Assembly (NCBI GenBank): GCA_947462925.1 | Contig: CANHQP010000016.1 | Coordinates: 1-64,000 of the forward strand | Reading direction: 5' to 3' | DNA from: Flavobacteriia bacterium | GTDB taxonomy: Bacteria > Bacteroidota > Bacteroidia > Flavobacteriales_D > Crocinitomicaceae | Length of the DNA stretch: 64,000 nucleotides | Shown: one piece after another, positions 36,927-44,443 of the stretch | Numbering within the stretch: the stretch's first letter is position 1 | Layout: each line of letters begins with the position of its first letter | Notes under the pieces: model-generated | Databases searched by the model: none | Seen by the model: the letters and a program-made list of their open reading frames with translations, nothing else | What the model was told of the DNA's origin: nothing | Program-made: the position numbers and the translations under genes

Positions 36927-37604
36927 ATGCAAGTCAAAAGAGAAATAATTGTGACCGCTGATGGATCCAAAACGATTCACATGCCGGAATGGAATGAAAA
37001 CTACCATTCTTCTCATGGCGCATTGCAAGAAGCGGAACATGTGTTTCTAAAATATGGTTTGGAATGTTTCAAAGATCAAAAGGAAGTTTCGATTTTTGAA
37101 GTTGGTTTTGGTACTGGTTTGAATGCCATTTTGACTTGCGAAGAAGCAGAAATCAACCAGCAAAACATACATTATGATGGGCTAGAGGCTTATCCAGTAA
37201 GTGCCGAAGAAATTGAAGCCTTGGATTATGTTTCACTTTTTGAAAACAGGGAAAGCAAAGCCAATTATCTCAAAATTCACGCTGTTAGTTGGGATTCAAA
37301 TGAAATAATTTCTCCGAGTTTCACCTTGCGCAAAATCTTGCAAAAATTAGAAAAATTCACTTTCGAAGCCGAAAAATACGATTTGATTTATTTTGATGCT
37401 TTTGGTCCGCGTACGCAAGAAGACATGTGGCAATTGGCACATTTTGAAAAGTTGTTTCATACTTTGAAACCTAATGGTATTTTGGTCACTTATTGCGCCA
37501 AAGGACAAGTCAAAAGAGATTTAAAATCAGCTGGATTTACGATTGAAGCCTTACCTGGTCCTCCTGGAAAAAGAGAAATGACAAGGGCTTGGAAGAAAGC
37601 TTAG
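36927..37604 (+). CDS. mnmD: tRNA 5-methylaminomethyl-2-thiouridine methyltransferase MnmD
   Basis: A 225-aa SAM-dependent methyltransferase. The family opening TADGSKTIHMPEWNENYHSSHGALQEA (shown in parts: TADGSKTIHMPEWNENYHS, then HGALQEAEHVF) is followed by motif I EVGFGTGLNAIL and the signature YDLIYFDAFGPRTQEDMW. It corresponds to the methyltransferase half of E. coli MnmC without the FAD-dependent half (MnmC1), which finishes mnm5s2U at tRNA position 34. The stop abuts the stop of the convergent DUF4442 gene with no gap. Confidence 0.92.
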   Translation: MQVKREIIVTADGSKTIHMPEWNENYHSSHGALQEAEHVFLKYGLECFKDQKEVSIFEVGFGTGLNAILTCEEAEINQQNIHYDGLEAYPVSAEEIEALDYVSLFENRESKANYLKIHAVSWDSNEIISPSFTLRKILQKLEKFTFEAEKYDLIYFDAFGPRTQEDMWQLAHFEKLFHTLKPNGILVTYCAKGQVKRDLKSAGFTIEALPGPPGKREMTRAWKKA

Positions 37605-38084
37605 TTATTTTACTTTCACAGAAATTTCCATGTCGAAAGTGGCGACAATTTCATTCGATAAATTTTTTGCCTCCACGCGTACAAGCTGATTGATGCGGAT
37701 TTGTTTTTCGAAACTTTCAGCGATGATTGATTCAATTTTTGCGCCTTCGTTGCATTCAAAAATGACATCTGTTTCAGCACGTTTTACAAATTCAGCATGC
37801 ATGCTTTTGAAAGCGAACGACACTTTTTTATTCATTTTTTCCGCAAAGTAAAAAGCATGAATTCCACCAGTAACATCTGCGCCAACGGCCAATGCGCCAA
37901 AGTACATGGAGTTTAAATGATTTTTGGTGCGTCGTCGAAATTTTATTTTTACGGTTACTTTTTCGTCAGAAAGTTCAATCAATCGAGGTCTGACAAATCC
38001 AATCAACGGAATTTTGACGAATCCAAGAAGGAAAGTCATCCATTGCATTTTCCGCATGCTAATTTGTGGTTTTGCTTCAGTCAT
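37605..38084 (-). CDS. DUF4442 hotdog-fold protein (thioesterase-like)
   Basis: A 159-aa protein of the DUF4442 type, a branch of the PaaI/YiiD-like hotdog thioesterases. NHLNSMYFGALAVGADVTGG matches the conserved helix of this fold, and the preceding strand VTVKIKFRRRTKN is typical. Its ATG lies 8 bp inside the end of the upstream nitronate monooxygenase gene, so the two are co-translated. Acyl-CoA hydrolysis is a family-level guess. Confidence 0.8.
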   Translation of the reverse strand: MTEAKPQISMRKMQWMTFLLGFVKIPLIGFVRPRLIELSDEKVTVKIKFRRRTKNHLNSMYFGALAVGADVTGGIHAFYFAEKMNKKVSFAFKSMHAEFVKRAETDVIFECNEGAKIESIIAESFEKQIRINQLVRVEAKNLSNEIVATFDMEISVKVK

Positions 38085-39042
38085 TTTTCACCAATTCTTG
38101 TACGATTTCTTTCACAGGACGAATAGAATGAATATAGTCAATTGTCGGGCCAGCGCACCACACCGTTTTATAAGTCGCACCAAAAGCCGCATTTTGCAAT
38201 TTTTTCATGCCCTTGTAAAACGTGAACGCTTTGAACCACTTTTTCAAGCGTTTGTTTTTATTCAAGATTTTTTCCAGCCAATTTTGTTGCGTTCCAATTT
38301 CTTTGACATAAGGCGTGTTGATTACCGTGCAAGGCGAACCTGAAAGTTTGGTTGTCATCACAATGTCTTTAGCGCTATAATCTACGCACGCTTGTTTGTA
38401 TTCAGGAGTTACACCAGATTCTTCCGATGCGATGAAAATGGTACCTACAGAAACGCCAGCAATTCCAAGCGCCATCATTTTTTGTAAACTCCTTGCATCA
38501 CCCACACCACCAGCAGAAATCACGGGGATTTTAACTGCTTTTTGAAGCGCAGGAATCAATTCGTGGTAAGAAATATTTCCTGCATGTCCGCCAGCTTCTT
38601 TGTTGACTGCAATGACCGCATCTGCTCCCAATGATTCCACTTTTTGTGCATAGCGAACGTCAGTCACATCGCAAAAAACTTTCACTCCAACTGCGTGTGC
38701 TGCGAGAATGGTTTCTTCTGGAGAACCAAGTGAAGTAATGATAAAATCCACTTTTTCTTCGCAGATAATTTGCAGTTGTTCTTTGTATAGAAAATTTGAT
38801 TTATTGACAATTAAATTGATTCCAAAAGGTCCATCAGCTTTCGAACGAATGAATCGAATGGCAGTGCGCAATTCTTCTGTTGTTCGGTAGTTCAACGCAG
38901 GAATCGCACCCGTAATTCCAGATTGAATTCCAGCAATAATCATCTCCGCATTTGAAACCAAAAACATCGGTGCCATTATTATTGGGTATTTGATTCCCAA
39001 CAACGAGCACAACGGCGCATTTTCTAATTGTACATTTTCCAT
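38077..39042 (-). CDS. Nitronate monooxygenase family flavoprotein, second copy
   Basis: A 321-aa FMN TIM-barrel protein. KYPIIMAPMFLVSNAEM at the N-terminus, ADAVIAVNKEAGGHAG and IPVISAGGVGDARSL are hallmark segments. It is only moderately similar to the copy at 5.76 kb and is of the group that also includes FabK-like enzymes, but the GGHAG loop and lack of fatty-acid genes nearby favour nitronate monooxygenase. It overlaps the DUF4442 gene by 8 bp, an operon that hints at an acyl or fatty-acid related substrate (inference). Confidence 0.87.
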   Translation of the reverse strand: MENVQLENAPLCSLLGIKYPIIMAPMFLVSNAEMIIAGIQSGITGAIPALNYRTTEELRTAIRFIRSKADGPFGINLIVNKSNFLYKEQLQIICEEKVDFIITSLGSPEETILAAHAVGVKVFCDVTDVRYAQKVESLGADAVIAVNKEAGGHAGNISYHELIPALQKAVKIPVISAGGVGDARSLQKMMALGIAGVSVGTIFIASEESGVTPEYKQACVDYSAKDIVMTTKLSGSPCTVINTPYVKEIGTQQNWLEKILNKNKRLKKWFKAFTFYKGMKKLQNAAFGATYKTVWCAGPTIDYIHSIRPVKEIVQELVKND

Positions 39043-39103
39043 AATTGTAAATGTAGAAAAATTTTATGTACGCACAGCTTTTTTTGAGATTTTTTAAGTT
39101 TTT

Positions 39104-39258
39104 TGTGGGCGCGTAATCGGTCTTCGGGCTAAAGTTTTTTCAGATCCAGCACGGAAACACTGTGGTTTTGCGTGTGCTTCATTCGTCGCAGCCTCAAAAC
39201 ACGTGTTCACGGCTGTTTCTTTCAAAAAGCTACCGCCCTTCGCCCGCGCGTTGAATTG
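39104..39258. other. GC-rich intergenic block with inverted repeats
   Basis: About 155 bp of markedly higher GC between the nitronate monooxygenase and the DUF4143 ATPase gene. The ends are loosely complementary (GGGCGCG near 39109 against CGCCCGCGCG near 39240). Inside, GTGGTTTTG (39162-39170) can pair with CAAAACAC (39195-39202). No open reading frame of note crosses it. It could be a structured RNA, a dispersed repeat or an insertion scar; I do not recognise a family with confidence. Confidence 0.45.
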
Positions 39259-39282
39259 ATATAATCTTACTTTTCAATCGTC

Positions 39283-40425
39283 TTAATCTTCTGGAAGAAT
39301 GAAAGGAAGGTAATTCTCACGATGGATTGTTTCGAAAGTTGCTTCTGGATAATTTTTGGCCCAAAGAGGCGGTATTTTATTGTTTTTTGAAGGATTCCAT
39401 TTGAATTCATAGGCATGCAAGCTTCCATTATATTCTTCAATCCAATCAATTTCTTGTTGCGTGTGTGTTCTCCAAAAATAATTTGTGTTGTGAAATAATT
39501 CATATTCTTGATATTTCAATCTTTCTGTGATGAGGTAATTTTCCCATAATTTCCCTTGATCATCTCTTAGTTCAATTGGATTGAAATTGTTTATCAGCGC
39601 ATTTCGAATCCCATTGTCGTAAAAATACCACTTGTTCTTTTTGGTAATTTCAGAATCCAGATTTTTGCTGAAGCCTTTTAGTTTATAGAGAATAAAAACT
39701 TTTGAGAGTAAATCTAAGTAACGTTCAACGGTGTTTTTGTTCAATCCCAAATCTTTGCCAATACTTTCATTGGAAATTTCACTACCGATTCTATAAGCGA
39801 TCAATCTAAGCAATGACAAAATTTTTGTTTGTTTTCTAATTCCTTCAAAGGCCAAAATATCTTTCAACAAATAGGAGTTTACTTGTTCTTTCAGGTATTT
39901 TTCTTTTTCATCGATGTTTTTCAATTTTTCCAATTCAGGATAACTTCCATAAATCAGTCGGTGATTAAGATTTCCTTTGGTATCAAAATAATTTTCTTTT
40001 TTCGAAAATTCTATTTGAGCAAGTGGATGAAGTTGAAATGTAAATGCGCGACCAACAAGTGGTTCACCCAATTGATTATTTAAGTCAAAAACCGAAGAAC
40101 CTGAAACCAAAATCTTAAGTCCTTCGATTGAGTCAACCATGAGTTTCAATTTCATTCCAATATCAGGAATAGCATGTGCTTCATCAATGATTAATAGTTT
40201 AGTATCGCCTAATAATAGTTTGTAATTTCTGATACTTCGATCATTCAAAGCCAAATGTACATCTTGATCTTCGCCGTTTAAAATCAGGTGTTTTTCGTTT
40301 AGATTTGAGATGATGTGTTTGATTAATTCAGTTTTTCCAACGCGTCTTGCGCCTAATATGATGACTACTTTATTAGGACGAAGGTATTTTATGATTGTTT
40401 TCTCAAGTGCGCGATAGATATACAT
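39283..40425 (-). CDS. AAA family ATPase with DUF4143 domain
   Basis: A 380-aa protein. Walker A is GARRVGKT at residues 25-32 and Walker B is LLIIDEAHA at about 77-85; VSGSSVFDL is the sensor-1 region. The middle has a winged-helix part (GSEISNESIGKDLGLNKNTVERYLDLL). The C-terminal DUF4143 domain includes WYFYDNGIRNALINNF, WENYLI and a PD-(D/E)xK-like core TQQEIDWIE with AYEFKW. Such proteins are common accessory genes with unsettled function, and the nuclease-like C-terminus suggests DNA transactions. It is flanked by a GC-rich block downstream and an unusual two-armed repeat array upstream, which mark it as a probable insertion. Confidence 0.88.
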   Translation of the reverse strand: MYIYRALEKTIIKYLRPNKVVIILGARRVGKTELIKHIISNLNEKHLILNGEDQDVHLALNDRSIRNYKLLLGDTKLLIIDEAHAIPDIGMKLKLMVDSIEGLKILVSGSSVFDLNNQLGEPLVGRAFTFQLHPLAQIEFSKKENYFDTKGNLNHRLIYGSYPELEKLKNIDEKEKYLKEQVNSYLLKDILAFEGIRKQTKILSLLRLIAYRIGSEISNESIGKDLGLNKNTVERYLDLLSKVFILYKLKGFSKNLDSEITKKNKWYFYDNGIRNALINNFNPIELRDDQGKLWENYLITERLKYQEYELFHNTNYFWRTHTQQEIDWIEEYNGSLHAYEFKWNPSKNNKIPPLWAKNYPEATFETIHRENYLPFILPED

Positions 40426-40466
40426 TACATTATTTTTTAATACTAAAATAGTAAATATATTTTTTA

Positions 40467-40592
40467 AATGACGTTTTTCAATAGATTTAAGTTGCTAAGA
40501 TAACGTTTTTTAATATATTTTCGTCATTATAATAACTAAATTTAATTAAATTACGTCATTAGATTAGCTGAATTTTATTGAATTCCGTCATT
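40467..40592. repeat. Two-armed array of 32-bp repeats upstream of the ATPase gene
   Basis: CGTCATT boxes recur at exact 32-bp spacing in both orientations. Plus-strand boxes start at 40522, 40554 and 40586. Minus-strand boxes end at 40473 and 40505 (the latter degenerate, ATAACG). The sequence after each box is also related, with TTAGC, AATTT and ATTGAA at matching offsets in both arms. The arms face away from an AT-rich centre at 40506-40521. Position just ahead of the ATPase gene suggests operator or origin-like sites; the function is unknown. Confidence 0.8.
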
Positions 40593-40637
40593 AGTAATTT
40601 TTTTGCTCAAGAAAATTCGATGAAATTTCAACTTTTT

Positions 40638-40674
40638 TTAAAAAAAATCCGCTACAAATTAATGCAGCGGATTT
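40638..40674 (-). terminator. Intrinsic terminator after the S46 peptidase gene
   Basis: Minus-strand stem AAATCCGCT / AGCGGATTT (40666-40674 with 40645-40653), 12-nt loop, then a T run. It is 23 bp past the S46 stop. Confidence 0.85.
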
Positions 40675-40696
40675 AAGATTTAAGAAATAGTCTAGT

Positions 40697-42832
40697 TTAT
40701 TTTATCAATTTCATTTCTTTCACTAAGTGGGTTGCACCTGCGTATTTGTCCATCACCCACATCACGTAGCGAATATCGACTACGACATTTCTGCATCTAG
40801 TTGGATCAAACATGTAATCACTCATGGTACTTTCCCAAGTTCTATCAAAATTCAATCCCATCAAATAGCCACTGGCATTCAAAACTGGCGAACCAGAATT
40901 TCCTCCAGTGGTGTGGTTGGAGCCTGAAAAACAAACCCACAACTCGCCATTTTGCGCATAGTCGCCAAAATCTTTTTTCTGGTAAATATCCAACATTCCG
41001 GGAAGCAATTCAAAATCAGGATTTCCTGTTTTGTACTTTTCGATAATTCCTGCGGTTGTTGTATGTTCGGTGTAAGTCATTCCATCTCTAGGCGCTGAGC
41101 CTTCTAATTTTCCGTAGGTAATTCTCAACGTACTATTTGCATCTGGCCAATGTTTGCCTTCAGGGTACATTTTTTGTTTTCCTTCCACATAAACTTTCAA
41201 TAAATCGTCCATTTGCGTGTACAAACTTCTTACGCCCGGCAAAATTTTTGATTGGTAAACTGTTGTGATTTCAAAATACAACAAGTAGCCAGGATCTTTC
41301 ATGATTGATGTAACTGATTTCTCTTTGAAATTATCGTAGAAAGCCAACAATCGATCTTTGTTTGTCAATACGGATTTGGTATAAATTGCTTTCGACCAAG
41401 CTGCAGTATTTTGTTTTTTTACAATTGCTGATACATTCGCAGGATCCATTTGTTTGATGTATTCCTCGTGCAATAAATTAAAAATCTGCTGGTCTATATT
41501 TGCATCGTAGTCTTTGTAGAACTTTTCTGCAGCATCTCTGTATTTGGTGATTTTGGCAGTCAATTCTCCACTTTGCTGGTACTTTGTGTAATTTTTAACA
41601 ATGTCATCCACACCACGTGCTAATTTGAAAAATTCAGGACCAATATTCAAATACTCTGAAGTCATCGCATATCCGAAATCATATTGCACATTGTCGCCAA
41701 TTAATTTCTTCATTTTTTCAACCACTGTTCCGTAATTATCTTTCCAAAGCGGATTAGACATTGCTTTTTCAGTATATTCTTTTTCTAATGCTTCTTTCAT
41801 GGCAACGGCACCTAATCTTTCCAAACCATCCACTTGACCAATCCATTTTTTGTAGGCATTTGCAATACTTGCCTGTTTGGCGCTGTATTGAATTCTAATT
41901 TGATCTGAAGAACGCATTCCTGCATCAATCACAGAAAGTGATTTCTCACGCATTTTGATTCGTGCCGGTCTTTCCTTTTCGATTATGTGTTTGATTTGTG
42001 TAGAAACTAAATGTTGCTCAGTTGTACCTGGAAATCCGTAAACCATCGTAAATTCTCCCGGAATTCTGTCGCCTGCAGCAATCGGCAAGAAGTGTAGGGG
42101 AGTGTATGGCACATTGTCTTTAGAGTAAGGAGCTGGTTTGTTGTCTTTTCCAACATAAATTCTGAAAACAGAAAAATCTCCCGTATGACGCGGCCAAACC
42201 CAGTTGTCGGTATCACCACCAAATTTCCCAATGGCATTCGGAGGCGTTCCAACCAAACGAACATCTAAGAAAATCTCGGTCACCATGCAGTAGTAGCTAT
42301 TTCCATAATCAAAGGCTTTGATATCGGCTTGATAGTTTGTTCCTTCAACCATTTTCTTTTTCAAAGCTTCAATATTTTTAGCGATAATCGCTTGACGTTG
42401 TGCCAAATCTTGAATGCCTTCAGTTCCTTTCAAAACTTCCTTTGTCAAATCTTCTATTCGCACAATACGTGTCGCAGTCAATCCAGGATTTGTCAACTCT
42501 TCATCGTAATTTTTAGCCCAAAAACCATTTTTCAAATAATCGTGTTCCAATGATGAGTGCGATTGAATCTGTGAATAACCGCAATGGTGATTAGTTAAAA
42601 TTAAGCCTTTATCGGATACGATTTCCGCTGTACATCCGCCACCAAATTGCAAAATTGCATCTTTGATACTCGCCTTGTTCACACTGTAAATGTCTTCAGC
42701 CGTCAGTTTCATACCCATCGCCTGCATGTCGTCTTGAAAAGCGGCAATAAGTGATGGAATCAACATTCCTTCTTCCGCCTGAGACAAGAAAAAAGTGAAG
42801 GCAAAACTGATCGAAAGCAATATTCTTTTCAT
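40697..42832 (-). CDS. S46 family dipeptidyl peptidase, DPP11-like
   Basis: A 711-aa exported serine peptidase with a signal peptide ending FFLSQA. The trypsin-like catalytic residues are seen as His in LTNHHCG (82/83), Asp in WPRHTGDFSVFRIY and Ser in TGGNSGSPVLN. Just after the serine it reads GLNFDRTWES. In Porphyromonas DPP11 an Arg at this NFDR position gives Asp/Glu specificity, while DPP7 has Gly there, so this enzyme should prefer an acidic residue at P1. S46 enzymes release dipeptides from extracellular peptides in the periplasm, feeding amino-acid catabolism. It has its own promoter and terminator. Confidence 0.94.
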   Translation of the reverse strand: MKRILLSISFAFTFFLSQAEEGMLIPSLIAAFQDDMQAMGMKLTAEDIYSVNKASIKDAILQFGGGCTAEIVSDKGLILTNHHCGYSQIQSHSSLEHDYLKNGFWAKNYDEELTNPGLTATRIVRIEDLTKEVLKGTEGIQDLAQRQAIIAKNIEALKKKMVEGTNYQADIKAFDYGNSYYCMVTEIFLDVRLVGTPPNAIGKFGGDTDNWVWPRHTGDFSVFRIYVGKDNKPAPYSKDNVPYTPLHFLPIAAGDRIPGEFTMVYGFPGTTEQHLVSTQIKHIIEKERPARIKMREKSLSVIDAGMRSSDQIRIQYSAKQASIANAYKKWIGQVDGLERLGAVAMKEALEKEYTEKAMSNPLWKDNYGTVVEKMKKLIGDNVQYDFGYAMTSEYLNIGPEFFKLARGVDDIVKNYTKYQQSGELTAKITKYRDAAEKFYKDYDANIDQQIFNLLHEEYIKQMDPANVSAIVKKQNTAAWSKAIYTKSVLTNKDRLLAFYDNFKEKSVTSIMKDPGYLLYFEITTVYQSKILPGVRSLYTQMDDLLKVYVEGKQKMYPEGKHWPDANSTLRITYGKLEGSAPRDGMTYTEHTTTAGIIEKYKTGNPDFELLPGMLDIYQKKDFGDYAQNGELWVCFSGSNHTTGGNSGSPVLNASGYLMGLNFDRTWESTMSDYMFDPTRCRNVVVDIRYVMWVMDKYAGATHLVKEMKLIK

Positions 42833-42851
42833 AAAAATTTATTTAGTGGCT

Positions 42852-42859
42852 CAAATATA
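42852..42859 (-). promoter_or_regulatory. -7 element for the S46 peptidase gene
   Basis: Minus-strand TATATTTG matches TAnnTTTG, 19 bp before the start codon. Confidence 0.55.
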
Positions 42860-42924
42860 TCACTTAAAGCGCTAAAGTTTTGTAAATTTTGGGATGGAAC
42901 ATTTATTTTTTGCAAATTTGTGGT

Positions 42925-43581
42925 GTGAAATTTATTGATTTAGCTTTTCGATTGGGCGTAGTTTTTGCCATCTTTGGATTCATATGGGGAATCTTGAATT
43001 TGCTTTTAACTCTTCTGAGAGGTGGAAGAACAAAAACTGTGTTTGAAGAATATTTATTAAAATCGGTTCAATATTTTTTCCTAGTAAATGTCACTTTTTT
43101 GTTTTGTGTCCAAAAGGAAGATTCCAGCATATTGATGCCAAATGAGTTGATTCTTGCTGGATTAGTATTGATTATTTATTTCACCGGCAAATTGCAAAAT
43201 AGACAAAATCGTTCCGCGATTTTTAAAATGGCAGGAAATCCAGTGCCTGCAATTTCAACGATGTTTAATTTGAAAGCTGAAATTTCAATAATTACTTTGT
43301 CTATTTTATTTTTTACCGCTTTTGTTTTCTTTCCTGAATATGCTCAAAATCCAATTAGCATTTGGTTTTATGATAGTATTTTGGATATAGAGAGTACGCC
43401 CATTTTTGGATTTATTTTTAAGATAATTGGATTTTTTGTTTTACTGAGCATATTGTTTAAACTTCTAAACGGATTTTCTTACTTACTTTCTGGCGCTCCA
43501 CTAGTAAAGGTAAATCGTCAATTTCAATCAAATAGAAAAAACGACGACAATAAGTTTGACGATTTTGAGGAGATTGATTAG
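42925..43581 (+). CDS. Uncharacterised four-helix membrane protein
   Basis: About 218 aa with four hydrophobic segments: a first near LAFRLGVVFAIFGFIWGIL, one over the FFLVNVTFLFCV region, and two in the C-terminal half (SILFFTAFVFFPEY and IIGFFVLLSILFKLL). The charged C-terminus reads KNDDNKFDDFEEID. There is no ATG at the conserved-looking beginning; GTG 42925 (VKFIDLAF) is preferred over a TTG at 42889, but this is uncertain. I do not recognise the family. Divergent from the S46 gene, and followed by the 45-bp repeat array. Confidence 0.7.
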   Translation: MKFIDLAFRLGVVFAIFGFIWGILNLLLTLLRGGRTKTVFEEYLLKSVQYFFLVNVTFLFCVQKEDSSILMPNELILAGLVLIIYFTGKLQNRQNRSAIFKMAGNPVPAISTMFNLKAEISIITLSILFFTAFVFFPEYAQNPISIWFYDSILDIESTPIFGFIFKIIGFFVLLSILFKLLNGFSYLLSGAPLVKVNRQFQSNRKNDDNKFDDFEEID

Positions 43582-43630
43582 TGAATTATAAAATTGATTT
43601 CATCTCCGTATTTGTCTGATTAATTGTCCG

Positions 43631-43830
43631 TTCGAAATATTGCGATATTTGAATTTCCCATGTTTTTTTGGTAGTTCGAAATATAGCGATATTTGAGTTT
43701 CATGTATTTTTGGATTCTGTTCGAAATATGGCGATATTTGATTTTCCTGCGTTTTGGAGATTCATTCGAAATATTGCAATATTTGATTTTCTTGCGTTTT
43801 GGTGATTAATTCGAAATATCGCGATATTTG
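43631..43830. repeat. Five 45-bp tandem repeats with palindromic core
   Basis: TTCGAAATAT-n-GCGATATTTG cores start at 43631, 43675, 43720, 43765 and 43810, that is 44, 45, 45 and 45 bp apart. The core contains an imperfect palindrome (AAATAT / ATATTT around GC). The 24-bp stretches between cores are related to each other, so this is a tandem repeat and not a CRISPR array. The repeats fill the 407-bp gap before the ArsR-type gene; the rest of the gap shows nothing recognisable. Similar cores recur at 47884-48073. Confidence 0.88.
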
Positions 43831-43988
43831 CTTTTACATACCTACAAACCTCCCAGCCGAAAATTTCATTTTTTAACTTTTTGAAATCTTTAGAAACTTC
43901 AAATTTCCCAAAATTAATCAACTTTAAAATTTGTACCATAGAATCTTTTTTTCTAACTTAGGCTAAAACCAATTAAATCTAAAATAAA

Positions 43989-44381
43989 ATGGGAGCCTAC
44001 AAAAAAGACATCTATACCGAAGAACAAGCGCAAATTGCTGATATTTTTAAAGCCTTAAGCAATCCAGCGAGACTTGCTATTCTTGAAAATTTAATGCTAA
44101 CTGACAACAAACAATTTGGAGGTTTAGTTAATACAATTGATCTTTCACCATCTACGATTTCTTATCATATCCAAGAACTTTCAAGCGTTGGATTATTAGG
44201 GGTTTCTGAAGATGACAAAAAATCATGTTCAATGAATGTTTTAGAAGAACCTTTAAATGTAATTGTAAAATATTGCAATGATGCGATCGAGGAAATTGAA
44301 AAGGAAGGTTTAGAATTTGAATTTTTATGTGTTGCACAATACAAATTTTACATAAAAAAAGTAAAATTTAAAGAATCATAA
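43989..44381 (+). CDS. ArsR-type winged-helix regulator
   Basis: A 130-aa protein. ADIFKALSNPARLAILENL is the standard ArsR opening helix pair, and LSPSTISYHIQELSSVGLL is the recognition helix region. The metal-binding Cys motif of arsenic or cadmium sensors (ELCVCDL) is absent, so a non-metal signal is likely. The C-terminal 45 residues (DAIEEIEKEGLEFEFLC...) extend beyond the HTH. It is preceded by the 45-bp palindromic repeat array and is convergent with a broken histidine kinase gene. Its target is unknown; the array in its upstream region is a candidate binding platform only by position. Confidence 0.85.
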   Translation: MGAYKKDIYTEEQAQIADIFKALSNPARLAILENLMLTDNKQFGGLVNTIDLSPSTISYHIQELSSVGLLGVSEDDKKSCSMNVLEEPLNVIVKYCNDAIEEIEKEGLEFEFLCVAQYKFYIKKVKFKES

Positions 44382-44443
44382 CCATGGTTTTTAAATATTT
44401 ATGATTTTAGTAACTTGATAATTAATTGTTCTTTTTGCAATTG

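Noticed and set aside
40467-40592. Replication origin iterons
   Set aside because: Direct repeats near an ATPase gene invite this, but no Rep protein, DnaA boxes or plasmid genes are present and housekeeping genes flank the site.
43631-43830. CRISPR array
   Set aside because: Spacing is regular (45 bp) but the 24-bp linkers are related to each other, the core varies, and no cas genes are near. It is an ordinary tandem repeat.
43700-43939. Small minus-strand gene encoding a 15-aa repeated peptide
   Set aside because: The 79-aa frame exists because a 45-bp repeat stays in frame. It has no recognisable start context or domain, and only part of the array is covered. Kept as a remark, not called as a gene.
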